Positions 21,640 through 31,981 of a DNA stretch of 64,000 nucleotides are shown here, one piece after another. The stretch spans positions 8,176,857-8,240,856 of the forward strand of contig CM037878.1 of assembly GCA_021292165.1 (NCBI GenBank). The letters run 5' to 3'. This DNA comes from Shinisaurus crocodilurus. Its lineage: Eukaryota > Chordata > Lepidosauria > Squamata > Shinisauridae. The position numbers and the translations under genes were made by a program. Each line of letters begins with the position of its first letter. The stretch's first letter is position 1. The notes under the pieces were generated by a model. That model saw nothing but the letters and a program-made list of their open reading frames with translations, did not search any database and had not been told where the DNA came from.

Positions 21640-22180
21640 ATGATGAGTATTTATTTATTTTATTTATTTAATATATTTATTCACACACACACACACACAC
21701 CCATCAGCCAAAAGGCTCCCTGGGCAGTTTACAAAACAAGCAACAAATAAAAGCAACCATCCTAAAACAAAAGCATCAATAAAAACATAAAAATACAACA
21801 TATTAAAATATAACACGATAAAACCACGCAGCCAAAATCAATTCAACCCAGAGGTACAATGGCGATAATAAAGTGGATAAAATCAGCCGTTAAAATGTTG
21901 GGCAAATAAAAAGGTCTCCGCCTGGTGCCTGAAGGAATAGAGGGTAGGCGCCAGGTGCACCTCTTTGGGGAGCTGATTCCACAGATGGGGTGCCACAGCT
22001 GAGAAGGCCCTTCTCAGGCCGAGGCAGAGTGATGGGCCTGCCATCTCCCCTCTGCTGTGGGGCAGCCCCCCTCAGGGGAATGGAGTGGACAGACCCCTCC
22101 TTCAGGGGGCATAGGGGTGCACCATGGCAGGGACCATACTTGGGGGTGCTGGAGGGCACGGCTGCTCTCAGACAAGGCAG
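21640..22180 (-). mobile_element. L2-type LINE 3' end, minus strand
   Basis: The minus strand encodes an ORF2 C-terminus relative (GCCTTCTCAGCTGTGGCACC, then a WNQLP-type region) followed by a long 3' UTR and a TAAA-rich tail. An AC microsatellite at 21682-21701 lies in the tail. Confidence 0.65.
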
Positions 22181-22650
22181 GCACAATTGTGTCCAGCTCC
22201 GACAGCTGTGTAGGTAAGTTTGCTTGAAGGCTTCACTGCATCACACCAAGGGCTATTCCAACTCATCAGGGTGGCCACTTACGGATCACCAAGAAAGAGG
22301 AAATGTATCACCCCAAAGAGGGCATCGGTTTGCATATGATTTGCATGTATAGATGCACATTTAGAAATAACGATTACCATTGAAATGTAAAAACAGCAAA
22401 TCTCACCGGAGTGTGACGAGGACTGTGACGGGGGACACCCACGTGCCTGCCTGTTCAGCCTCCTGTCCAGGCACTCACTGTCGATGGGGCAACGGTTCTT
22501 ACGCCTCTTTATCTTTCAACCGTAACCGGACAGGACAGCCCTTCAAGTAGAGGACGGATCCCTGGCAGCACTTCAAACAGAGAACTGTCCTCTGAAAAAG
22601 AGGACACCTGAACCCGTGCAAAGCCGGGTCCATTTGCTAGCAAAGCAATA

Positions 22651-22909
22651 CAGTCATGCCTTGGATTGAGAGCATAATTCGTTCCGGAAACGTGCTTGTT
22701 GTAATCCAAAACACTCTTATATCAAAACGAAATCCCCCCCCCAAAAAAAATGTGTACAGAGATTTTTAATTTAAGCCGTACTACAGTACTTGTATTGCAA
22801 GACGTCGCTTGTATATCAAGTTTTAAAAAAAATTAAATAAATATTTAAAAATGTGCTTGTCTTGCAAAACGCTCTCAAACCAAGCTACTTGCAATCCAAG
22901 GCATTACTG
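22651..22909. mobile_element. Tigger-like (TA-target) MITE
   Basis: Ends CAGTCATGCCTTGGATTG and complement CAGTAATGCCTTGGATTG. TA is duplicated at 22649-22650 and 22910-22911. Further copies are at 39042, 42504 and 51663. Tc1/mariner superfamily placement follows from TA and CAGT ends. Confidence 0.85.
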
Positions 22910-22913
22910 TACA

Positions 22914-23059
22914 CAGTGCTTTTTTTCTGGAGAAAAAGGTACCGGAACTCTTGGATTACATTTCCTCGGGAGTAGATGGCGATTAAATTGTAATGCAATT
23001 AATAGAAGAAAAGGTGCTGGAACTCAGTTCCTGTGAGTTCCACCAGAAAAAAAGCCCTG
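22914..23059. mobile_element. Short hAT-like MITE, 146 bp
   Basis: Ends CAGTGCTTTTTTTCTGG and (complement) CAGGGCTTTTTTTCTGG. The target duplication ACTGTACA is perfect (22906-22913 and 23060-23067). The left duplication overlaps the last bases of the Tigger-like MITE, so this insertion is younger than that one. Confidence 0.9.
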
Positions 23060-23069
23060 ACTGTACATT

Positions 23070-23980
23070 AAATAAATCTTGCCTGGATTGAGGACAGGTT
23101 GGGCAAGCTTGCCCTGGGCACCAGTGGCTGCTACGCGACGGCCAAGGGATCCAGGCACTTCTTCCTTTCTCCCTTCGTCTTTCCAGCTGGCTATGGTAGC
23201 CAACGGCCACTATTGTAGACGGGGCCAGCAGCTGGCCGCTCTCCTAAGGGGAATGGCTGGCTCTGTGGATGCAGGCCAGTCAAAGGGCCTGGGAGGCTCA
23301 AGTGGCGGGGACCCTGAACTCCAACCTGCATTCTGGCCCCAGGATCGCTCGCCAGGGTGCAGAAGGCAGATTACAAAATAGCTGGCGGTGGCTGGGCTGA
23401 TAGATTGGGCTCTGTGCCTGGCGGGCCAAGCAGCCTCTCACCTCAAGGGCTGTGTCAGTGTTTGCCAGCTGGGAGGGTGTGAATTCTGCCAGTGTGTGGA
23501 AATAGGAGATAATAAGCACTCCTCCTGGCCAGTGCAGGGTCAGAGATGCATGCTGGGAGAGTATTCTAGGTGCTTTCCTGAGCACATGATGGAACCCTCC
23601 CTGAGCTGAGAGTCAAACCGGACCTGCCTTGAAGCGCAGGATTCCGAAAAGGGCTCAAAGTGGCGACGTTTCTTCATTTGCAGAAACCAGCCCCGGGGAG
23701 CCCCTATTCTGGTTCTGGACCACGGTGCAGGCAGAGTGGAGATTTTTTAACCCCCTTTCCCTGAGCCGTTTTCCTGCTGAAAAGTCTCCCGCTGCTGCTC
23801 TTTGCCCCGATTCTTACAAATCATTTTAAACATTCAATTTTTTTTTTAAATGAAGAAAGAAAAGAAACGAGAAAGTCCTTTACAACCATTCCAACCTTTG
23901 AGGCTGGATCCAGATTCAGGTGCTTCCCCGGAGGTGCCTCCCTTCGATTCCGCCCTGGGGAGGAGTGGGCAGGAAAGTCT
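23070..23980. other. No recognisable feature
   Basis: Moderately GC-rich sequence with a few short open frames, none with a known motif or splice context that I can defend. Confidence 0.4.
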
Positions 23981-23988
23981 GCTTCTGC

Positions 23989-24771
23989 CAGGGATGGGGA
24001 CTCGGACTCGAGGACTCGACTCGTGAGTCGGACTGAGTCCCCCCTCTGACTCGACTCGGACTCGAGTCCCAATATTTGTAATGGGACTCGAGACTCGACT
24101 CGGGACTCGAGACCAAGGACTCGTCAACATCCCTGGGCTGTTGACGAGTCTTCTGGCTGTGCCAGAAGGAGCGCGATCACCGGTGAAGAGCGCATGGAAG
24201 CGAAGCGCGCCGCTGCTCGGCCACTATGGACAGCTACCAGGAGCGCAGCCCCAACGATGTGTTGAGATTTATTTTGATTGATGTGTTGTTGTGGGGGGTT
24301 TGGGTTAGGGTCAGACATTTTGGGTTTGGCTGCCTCTGCCTGCCTGTCTGGGGTTCCCATCCTCCTCTGCCTGCCTGGTCTCTTCTTGACCAGTTCAACA
24401 GTTGAATTGTCCAAGGCAAAGGCCTCTGCCTGCCTGCTTTGGGGTTCCCCGCCTCCTCTGCCTGCCTGGTTATTTTGGGTTTGTCTGCCTGGTCTGTTCT
24501 TGCCAAAATCAGTTGCAGAGTTTTGAAATAAAAAGGCACACTTGTGCCTAGAATTTATTTAAGCCACACATCTGAAGTAGCCTTATTTTGTTGGGGGGAA
24601 ACCCCATTGATTTTAATAGGGACTTGTGGAGTCAGTTTTGGGAGTGACTCAGGACTCGTGACTCGTGAGTCACTATTTTGGACCAAGGACTCGGACTCGG
24701 ACTTGAGACTCGGGTCCAAAGACTCGTGACTCGACTCGTGACTCGAGACCAAGGACTCTTCAACATCCCTG
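23989..24771. mobile_element. hAT-like element with GACTCG-rich ends, 783 bp
   Basis: Ends CAGGGATGGGGACTCGG and the complement of CAACATCCCTG. The target duplication GCTTCTGC is perfect (23981-23988 and 24772-24779). Both ends hold many GACTCG/CGAGTC hexamers over about 130 bp. Clustered subterminal hexamers are typical transposase binding sites in hAT elements. The interior includes a TCTGCCTGCCTG repeat and no transposase. Confidence 0.9.
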
Positions 24772-24989
24772 GCTTCTGCCCACCCTGTTGTACGTGCCTA
24801 AATCTGGATCCAACCCAATAATGATAAAGTTGGATTGGACCCGCACCTATCTAGAGACTTACCTCAGGATCGTTCTTGGTACTCTGGCAACCGCAAGACA
24901 ACCGGCCTCCAGTCGCCCTTCATAGCTGGCTTGAGCACCATTTTCTGGTCGGAAAGGCAGGATATAAATTTAATCAATACATTTACATT

Positions 24990-25860
24990 TCAATACATGC
25001 TGAAGCTGAACCCCGACAAGACCGAGGTACTTCTGGTGGGGGACAAGGGGAGGTTAGGGGATGTTGACCTGGTGCTGAATGGGGCACATCTACCCCTGAA
25101 GGACCAGGTCCGCAGCTTGGGGGTCATTCTAGACTCCCAGCTGTCCATGGAGGCTCAGGTGTCAGCTGTGAGCCGGGCGGCGCTGTATCAACTCCATCTG
25201 ATACGGCAGCTGCGCCCCTACCTTCCTAATCATCTGCTCCCATCGGTGGTTCATGCCTTGGTCTCCTCTCGCCTAGACTACTGTAATGCGCTCTACGTGG
25301 GGTTACCCTGGAAGACGGTCTGGAAGCTGCAGCTGGTACAGAATGAGGCGGCTCGCCTGGTTAAAGGTAGCCGCCGGCAGGACCACATCACTCCAGTGCT
25401 CAAGGAGCTGCTACTAGTTGCTTGCCGAGCTGAATTCAAGGTGTTGGTTTCGACCTTTAAAACCCTATACGGCTCCTGTCCAGTTTATCTCAAGGAGCAT
25501 CTCCAGCAACACCAAGTAGGCCGCTCAACAAGATCTGCCACAGACAGCCTTCTCCTTGTCCCTTCAGCCAGAGCAGCTAGACTGGTGGGGACGAGGAAGA
25601 GGGCCTTTTCTGTGGCGGCCCCCATACAGTGGAACTCTCTCCCTAGTGACCTCTGCCATATGCCCCCTCTCTGCTGAGCTTCCGCCGCTCACTAAAAACA
25701 TGGCTATTCAGGCGGGAATATGGGGTGGGCTAAGATTTTAAAATTTTATACTGTTTTAACTGTATTTTCTATTTTATCATGTTGTACATCGCCCAGAGTG
25801 GCTGGTTTGCCGGCCAGATGGACGATTCATAAATACAACAAATAAATAAATAAATAAATT
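24990..25860 (+). mobile_element. L2-type LINE, 5'-truncated, with C-terminal ORF2 frame
   Basis: The frame continues from LNPDKTEVLLVG (just after RT catalytic motif C) through LPLKDQVRSLGV, YCNALYVGLP, HITPVLKELL and RAFSVAAP to a stop near 25677. The 3' UTR ends ACATCGCCCAGAGTGGC then TAAA repeats. The RT core itself is missing, so it is inactive. Confidence 0.9.
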
Positions 25861-25861
25861 T

Positions 25862-25992
25862 AGGGTGCAATCCTACGTAAGTCTAGACAGAAAAAAGGCC
25901 TACAACTCCCAGCATGCCCCAGCCAGCTGGCTGGGGCATGCTGGGAGTTGTAGGCCTTTTTTCTGTCTAGACTTGCGTAGGATTGCACTTTT
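25862..25992. mobile_element. Harbinger-like palindromic MITE, near-perfect hairpin
   Basis: GGGTGCAATCCTACG, then TCTAGACAGAAAAAAGGCC and CAGCATGCCCCAGCC, with an almost exact mirror. Flanked by TTA-type sequence and directly following the L2 tail. Confidence 0.85.
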
Positions 25993-26126
25993 AATAAATA
26001 AAAGAGCCTGCAGTGCTACTGGGGAAATGAAGACGGTGAGCAACATCCCTGCTACCAGCCCTGGCAGAACTGTAAAAAGAAGGAAAAACAAAAGAAAAAG
26101 GGTTGTCAGCAATGCTGACCCATTGA

Positions 26127-26425
26127 CTGGGTCCAGACAACACGATAAGTGTGGGTTGTTGTTGAACTGTGGGTTGTTGTTGAAACATGGGTTATCGTGC
26201 TGTCTGAGCCCAGCTGCACTAATGAACCATGGCTTGTTGACCACAAAAAACCCATGAAGAGAAGCCATGGTTTGTTGTTGGGTTGTGAACTCTGGGTTGT
26301 TCACCATGGTTTGTTATCTCAGCTGGGTTCAGACAACACAACAACCCATAGTTCAACGACAACTCACAGTCAACCCATACTCAATCCTTGAGTGTGGGTT
26401 ATTGTGTCATCTGAATCCAGTCAGT
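26127..26425. mobile_element. Candidate MITE rich in GGGTTGTTG
   Basis: The ends CTGGGTCCAGACAACACGAT and (complement) CTGGATTCAGATGACACAAT are inverted. The body repeats GGGTTGTTGTTG on one side and the complement on the other. No clear target duplication is visible. Confidence 0.55.
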
Positions 26426-26728
26426 GTCAGCTCTGGTGGTCCCCAGCATTTGCCCAATCCTGCTGGGTGCTGAGCCTGGGTCTGCCTTTGTGGCTTTATT
26501 TATTTGTGTATCGAGATCTTTGAAACCCGTCTTTTGAACAAATATCTGCAGTGTGGGCTAACAAAGCATACAGAAACAGTAGTACAATATCACATGGCAA
26601 AAAAAACCACAAGATCTAACCTATAAATACCAAGGAGCAGCAAGTGTTAACCACTCCAGCAGAAACAAGAAAGGAAGCTAGTCAGGGCAACCCAATAGCC
26701 AGTTCGGATGGCCAGGTATCCTACAGAG

Positions 26729-26871
26729 CAGTGTTCTCCACCAACCTTGGGTCCCCAGGTGTTTTTGGCCTACAACTCCCAGCATGCCCCAGCCAGCGTA
26801 GCGTAGCTGGCTGGGGCATGCTGGGAGTTGTAGGCCAAAAACATCTGGGGACCCAAGGTTGGAGAACACTG
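26729..26871. mobile_element. Family A MITE, full copy
   Basis: Full hairpin. The target duplication CTACAGAG is perfect (26721-26728 and 26872-26879). A 3-base insertion lies in the left end (TCCACCAACC). Confidence 0.95.
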
Positions 26872-26910
26872 CTACAGAGGACAGTCCTCTTTTGAACATG
26901 TCCTCTATTT

Positions 26911-27049
26911 CAGCGGTGGGCAGCTTGTGGACTGCCAGATATTTCAGCCTACAGTTCTCACGATCCCTCACCATTGGCTATGCTGGCTATTAGGGCCAAT
27001 GGGAGTTGTGGGCCAAAACATCTGGAGGGCCACAGGTTGCCCACTCCTG
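26911..27049. mobile_element. hAT-like MITE, diverged
   Basis: Ends CAGCGGTGGGCAGCTTGTGG and (complement) CAGGAGTGGGCAACCTGTGG. The target duplications are CTCTATTT and CTCTGTTT (7 of 8). Confidence 0.85.
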
Positions 27050-27254
27050 CTCTGTTTGAAGGGCTGCCCAGGCCCTGTCCAGATGAAAGTTAGAGAAAAA
27101 CAAAAAAATGTAGCAAGAGAGAGGAGGTGGAGCCTTGAAGTTGCCCATCCAGAGTTAGCATCTGGTCAGCAGACACGCAGGTCACCTGGTCACAGTCTTC
27201 CCTGCTATGGTGAGATACATTGTATTTAAATTATAGTAATTATTTATAAAGTTG

Positions 27255-27325
27255 CATCTTTACATATAAATTGGCCGGATGTCTGGCCAGATGGGCGATT
27301 CATAAATATAATAAATAAATAAATT
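27255..27325 (+). mobile_element. L2-type 3' tail
   Basis: GGCCGGATGTCTGGCC followed by AGATGGGCGATTCATAAAT and TAAA repeats. Confidence 0.7.
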
Positions 27326-27329
27326 ATCA

Positions 27330-28277
27330 AATGCAATTTTTGTACAATTGTGTGTCCTCTTTTTTGGCAATCTATGTCCTCTGTTTTCTTTTCTTTTTGG
27401 TATTGCGTTACTGGCCACCCTACCTCTGGTAGAGGAAAGGCTTGGCCTGGTGTCTAAAAACTGATAAGGAAAGAGTGAGAATTTCCTTATGGAGGGAGTT
27501 CCACAGATCTGGTGCTACTACAGAGGAGACAATGAGCTTTTCTACACGAGGCTGTTAATCCGCTGTATCTGTTTTTGGTTTCATTGCAGAATTGAGATCT
27601 GAGCACTACAAGAGGAGTGTTTCCTTTCCTGCTTTTCTGCTGTGTAACCTCTAGGTGGCAATATGGTACAGTGGAATAGTGCAAATATGCCAAGAGGAAA
27701 TCCTTTCACTTTGACAATTAAATGCAGCATTTTCTCTGCTCTAAAAAAACCCTCGCAGGATGCTGTCTGAAGAACCCATAAACAACCATGAGTAGGGAAT
27801 GACAAGTACACAATAAATGCCTCCTGTAGTAAACCCTCTGTCTCGTGTTGCCACACACTGTAGCTCAGATAGCGGCAATAGTTCAACTTGGCCATCTGAG
27901 GGTGTTTTCAGCACAGGCGTAAGTCCATATGGGAGCAGACAGTCCTTAAAGTATCCCGGGCCAAGACAATTTATGGTGCTAAAGGCCAAAATCAGTACTT
28001 GAACCTGGGCCTGGGATTAGAGGGGGCCGCTTATGAATTGCCGAAAAAGAGGAAATGAGGAAACCAAAAAAAGAGGGCAAAAGATGACAGACACAAATTG
28101 GCATAAGATTTGCATACAGCTGTACATTTGGGTGTCTAGCCTGTCCATGTTCTTTGTTGAAAGATATTTCTAGAAAGAGGAGTGGGGGTCGGGGAGGAAG
28201 CATTTGGTTCATCACAGCGGAGGATGAGGAAGGGCTCAGCACGCCCACCTGTATGCTTGGTGCACTTGATCATTGTT

Positions 28278-28280
<3 letters not shown>
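27330..28280. other. Mostly unassigned sequence
   Basis: Includes possible antisense LINE UTR text near 27420-27560 (TGGAGGGAGTTCCACAGAT) but no frame with a recognised motif. Confidence 0.35.
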
Positions 28281-28282
<2 letters not shown>

Positions 28283-28330
<48 letters not shown>

Positions 28331-28424
28331 GAAGTAGTAGTAGTAGTAATCAATTTCATTTCTATACTGCTTAATAGCAGTATAGAACTGCTATTTACAA
28401 TAGCAGCTCTCTGGATGGTTCACC
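28283..28424 (-). mobile_element. L2-type 3' UTR (antisense) with ATA microsatellite
   Basis: ATA repeats at 28283-28330 followed by the complement of the L2 3' UTR (AGCTCTCTGGATGGTTCACC). The same UTR resumes after the L1 insertion at 32341, so this is the L1 target. Confidence 0.75.
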
Positions 28425-29584
28425 AAAAAATACACATCACTGAGGGATAATGTTAGAACAGTCTTGGACATTTTGGAATACTTGGAAAAACACAATGAAA
28501 AACATGCTGCATTGATCTTCTTAGATGCAGAGAAAGCGTTTGACAATTTAAACTGGGGGTTTCTCTTCAAAGTATTGAAGGAAATGGATTCTGGAGAGAA
28601 TTTTATAAAATGGATAAAGTCAATTTATACCTCACAAACAGCACAAATAATTGTCAATGGCGATATGACGAAACCCGTGTGGAATACATAGAGGAACAAG
28701 ACAGGGTTGCCCACTATCACCTTTGTTGTAATTATTCTTGTGCTTGAAATATTGAACAGAGATATAAGACAAGATGATAGAATTGGAGGCATAAAAATTA
28801 AAAAAGAGTCTCATAAGTTGAGAGCTTTCGCGGATGATTTGGTGTTATTTTTGGAAGATCCTCTGAAGGGAATTGAAAGGTTAATGGCTAAATTGAAGGA
28901 GTTTGGTGCTGTAGCTGGTTTTAAGGTTAATAAACTAAAGACAAAGATATTAACAAAAAATATGAAAATTCAAGACCAAATAAAACTGTCAAATAAATCA
29001 GGTTTTAAGACTGAAAAGAAAGTAAAATATCTGGGTATCACTTTAACAAATAAGAATTGTATGTTGTTTCAAAATAATTACCGGTATGTAAAATCTTGGA
29101 ATGAAATGAAAAAAGATTTAGTAAGATGGGATAAAGATCAATTGTCACTTATGGGGAGATTAGCCACAATTAAGATGAATGTATTACCTAGAATGTTATT
29201 TTTGTTTCAGACTATTCCTATTGTGACATCGCAAATACCATTTAAACAATGGCAGAAGGATATATCCAGATTTGTATGGCAAAGGAAAAAACCACGGGTT
29301 AAGTTTAAGATTTTACAGGATGCAAAAGAAAGAGGGGGGTTGGGTCTACCTGATCTGAAGTTATATTTTGCTGCTTGTTGCTTAGTATGGATGAAAGAAT
29401 GGATTCTGTTGAAAAATAGTCGATTATTAGATTTAGAGGGATATGATTTGAGATTTGGATGGCATGGGTACATGTGGAATGATAAAGTTAAAGTGAACGT
29501 AGAATTTAATAACCACTGTGTTAGAAGTGCCATTTTGAAAATTTGGAATAAATATAAACCTAGGTTTTGTCAGAGAGTACCATT

Positions 29585-31012
29585 CTCCAGGGAGGGAATT
29601 TTCCATCATGTTTGAAAGAAGCGGTGGTGCGGCCGCTTCTGAAAAAGCCCTCCCTGGATCCCTTGGACCTTAACAATTATAGACCAGTGTCCAATCTTCC
29701 ATTTTTGGGCAAGGTGATCGAGAGGGCGGTTGCCTTCCAACTCCAAGCAGTTTTGGATGACACCGATTTTCTAGACCCATTTCAAACTGGCTTCAGAGCA
29801 GGATACGGAGTTGAGACTGCTATGGTCGCCTTAGTAGATGATCTGCGCCTGAGTACCGACAGGGGGAGTGTGTCCCTGTTGGTGCTTCTGGACCTCTCAG
29901 CGGCTTTCGATACCATCGACCATGGTATCCTTCTGGAACGCCTGGGGGGACTGGGAATCGGGGGCACTGAGCTTCAGTGGTTCCGGTCCTACCTCTCGGG
30001 TAGGTTCCAGATGGTGATGCTTGGGGATAGCTGCTCCTCCAAAAAGGAGCTGCTATGTGGCGTGCCACAAGGAGCTATTCTTTCCCCAATGCTATTTAAT
30101 ATCTACATGAAACTGCTGGGAGAGATCATCCGGAGGCATGGGGCGGGGTGCTATCAGTATGCTGATGACACCCAAATATATTTCTCTATGCCTTCGTCAA
30201 CAGCATCAGCTAAGGATAGTGTGTCTCCTCTGAATAAATGCCTGGAGGCAGTAATGGGCTGGATGAGGGAAAACAAACTGAAATTGAATCCAGACAAGAC
30301 GGAGGTGCTTGCTGTCAAAGGCCACAACCTGGGTTTGGAGGTATGTCAACCAGTTCTGGATGGGGTTACACTCCCCCTGAAAGACTGTGTTCGCAGCTTA
30401 GGGGTGCTCCTGGATCCGTCGCTCCAAATGACATCCCAGATAGATGCGATGGCTAGGAGTGCCTATTATCAGCTTCGGCTGATACGCCAGCTGCGCCCCT
30501 TCCTAGAGTTGGAAGACCTAAAGACGGTAGTGCATGCACTGGTAACTTCGAGGCTCGACTTCTGTAATGCGCTGTACATAGGGCTACCTTTATACCTAGT
30601 CCGGAAACTTCAATTAGTGCAAAATATGGCAGCCAGACTGGTTGCTGGTACACCTAGGGATGCCCATATCACACCAGTTTTAAAAGCACTCCACTGGCTG
30701 CCAATCAGTTTCCGGGTGAAGTATAAAGTGTTGGTTATTACCTTTAAAGCCCTACATGGTTTGGGTCCAGGCTACCTACGGGATCGCCTTCTCCCGTACA
30801 ATCCACCCCGCACACTTAGGTCCTCTGGGAAGAATCTGCTTCAGTCAGCCAAAACTAGGCTGACTAGCATTACCCAGAGGACCTTTTCTTCTGCTGCTCC
30901 CAGATTATGGAATGGCCTGCCGGAGGAGATACGTCAACTTGTCAGTCTTTTGGACTTTAAAAAAGCCATAAAGACTGAACTCTTCCGGCAGGCCTATCCG
31001 GCGGAATTTTAG
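29585..31012 (+). CDS. L2 ORF2 fragment: open reverse-transcriptase and C-terminal domain
   Basis: About 475 codons without a stop. Order of motifs: NYRPVSNLPFLGKV (fingers), LLDLSAAFDTIDHGILLERL (motif A with catalytic Asp), GVPQGAILSPMLF (motif B), YQYADDTQIY (motif C, YADD), LKLNPDKTEVLAV, then the C-terminal AAPRLWNGLPEEIR block. The APE endonuclease and 5' end are absent, so this cannot be an autonomous element, but the intact RT frame means the insertion is young. No start codon belongs to it: the nearest ATG (29567) lies in the L1. It should not be read as a host gene. Confidence 0.9.
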   Translation, partial: LQGGNFPSCLKEAVVRPLLKKPSLDPLDLNNYRPVSNLPFLGKVIERAVAFQLQAVLDDTDFLDPFQTGFRAGYGVETAMVALVDDLRLSTDRGSVSLLVLLDLSAAFDTIDHGILLERLGGLGIGGTELQWFRSYLSGRFQMVMLGDSCSSKKELLCGVPQGAILSPMLFNIYMKLLGEIIRRHGAGCYQYADDTQIYFSMPSSTASAKDSVSPLNKCLEAVMGWMRENKLKLNPDKTEVLAVKGHNLGLEVCQPVLDGVTLPLKDCVRSLGVLLDPSLQMTSQIDAMARSAYYQLRLIRQLRPFLELEDLKTVVHALVTSRLDFCNALYIGLPLYLVRKLQLVQNMAARLVAGTPRDAHITPVLKALHWLPISFRVKYKVLVITFKALHGLGPGYLRDRLLPYNPPRTLRSSGKNLLQSAKTRLTSITQRTFSSAAPRLWNGLPEEIRQLVSLLDFKKAIKTELFRQAYPAEF

Positions 31013-31189
31013 GATGTTTTTAAGATGTTTTTAAAGATGTTTTTAAAGATGTTTTTAAGATGTTTTAAGATGTTTTTAGGATGTTTTAAGATGTTTAATA
31101 GTATATATTGTGTTGTTTTAGTTTAGGTATTTTATATTTTCTGTTGTTCCCCGCCTCGATCTAGATGGAGAGGCGGGTAATAAATAAAA

Positions 31190-31220
<31 letters not shown>
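29585..31220 (+). mobile_element. L2-type LINE nested in the L1
   Basis: The L1 frame breaks after CAGAGAGTACCATT and resumes at GTGGCTATCAGC (31224), matching a continuous L1 reading across the junction. The insert is 5'-truncated. It has an open RT frame, a 3' UTR with ATGTTTTTAAG repeats at 31013-31100, and an ATT microsatellite tail at 31190-31223. The target duplication is too short to separate from the tail. Confidence 0.95.
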
Positions 31221-31223
<3 letters not shown>

Positions 31224-31981
31224 GTGGCTATCAGCACAAGCATCATAGAAGAGAAATGTTAAGTAAATACAATTGGTTGACATATCGTGATTTGCTGAAA
31301 TTCTCACAAAATGAATGTAAAATAAAATCAAGAGAAGAACTGATAAAAGACGGCCATACATGTCAATGGTTTTCCTATTTACAGATGGTAGAAAGGTTTA
31401 AAGTTGATAAAAGGTTGTATGATTTTGAACAGAATGTTTCTGAATTTGAAAGGGAATTACGGTATGTCTAAATGATGAACATCTTATTTCAAGAATGTAT
31501 AAGCTTTTGTTGAAATTTGAAACTGAGGAAGAGCAAGTGAAGGAATGTATGATAAAATGGGCTCAAAATTTTGGCTATAATATACTAATGACACAATGGG
31601 AAAATATGTGGATAAAAGGTTTGAAATTTACATTAAAGAGAATTTTTATAAGATGATGTATCGTTGGTATTTGTCTCTGGAGAAATTGGCCAGAATGTAT
31701 AACGGTGCATCAGATATATGTTGAAAATGTGAACAACAGGAAGGAACCTTTTATCATATGTGGTGGACATGTAAGAACGCTAAAAAAAATTGGGTTGAAA
31801 TTCATTTATTAATGCAAAAGATTTTAAAGATTACTTTTCAATTGAAACCAGAGGCTTTTCTATTGGGAATAATGGACAGTCAGTTAGAAGGAAGGTATGG
31901 AACTTTATTTTTATACATGACAATGGCAGCGAGATTACTATATGCACAGAAATGGAAAGGTCCACTCCAGCAGTGCCTACA

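Noticed and set aside
26127..26425. Interstitial telomere repeat
   Set aside because: GGGTTGTTG recurs but not as TTAGGG units. The block has inverted ends and is better explained as a MITE.
29567..31012. A host gene starting at the ATG at 29567
   Set aside because: The ATG belongs to the L1. The protein is L2 reverse transcriptase from 29585 on.
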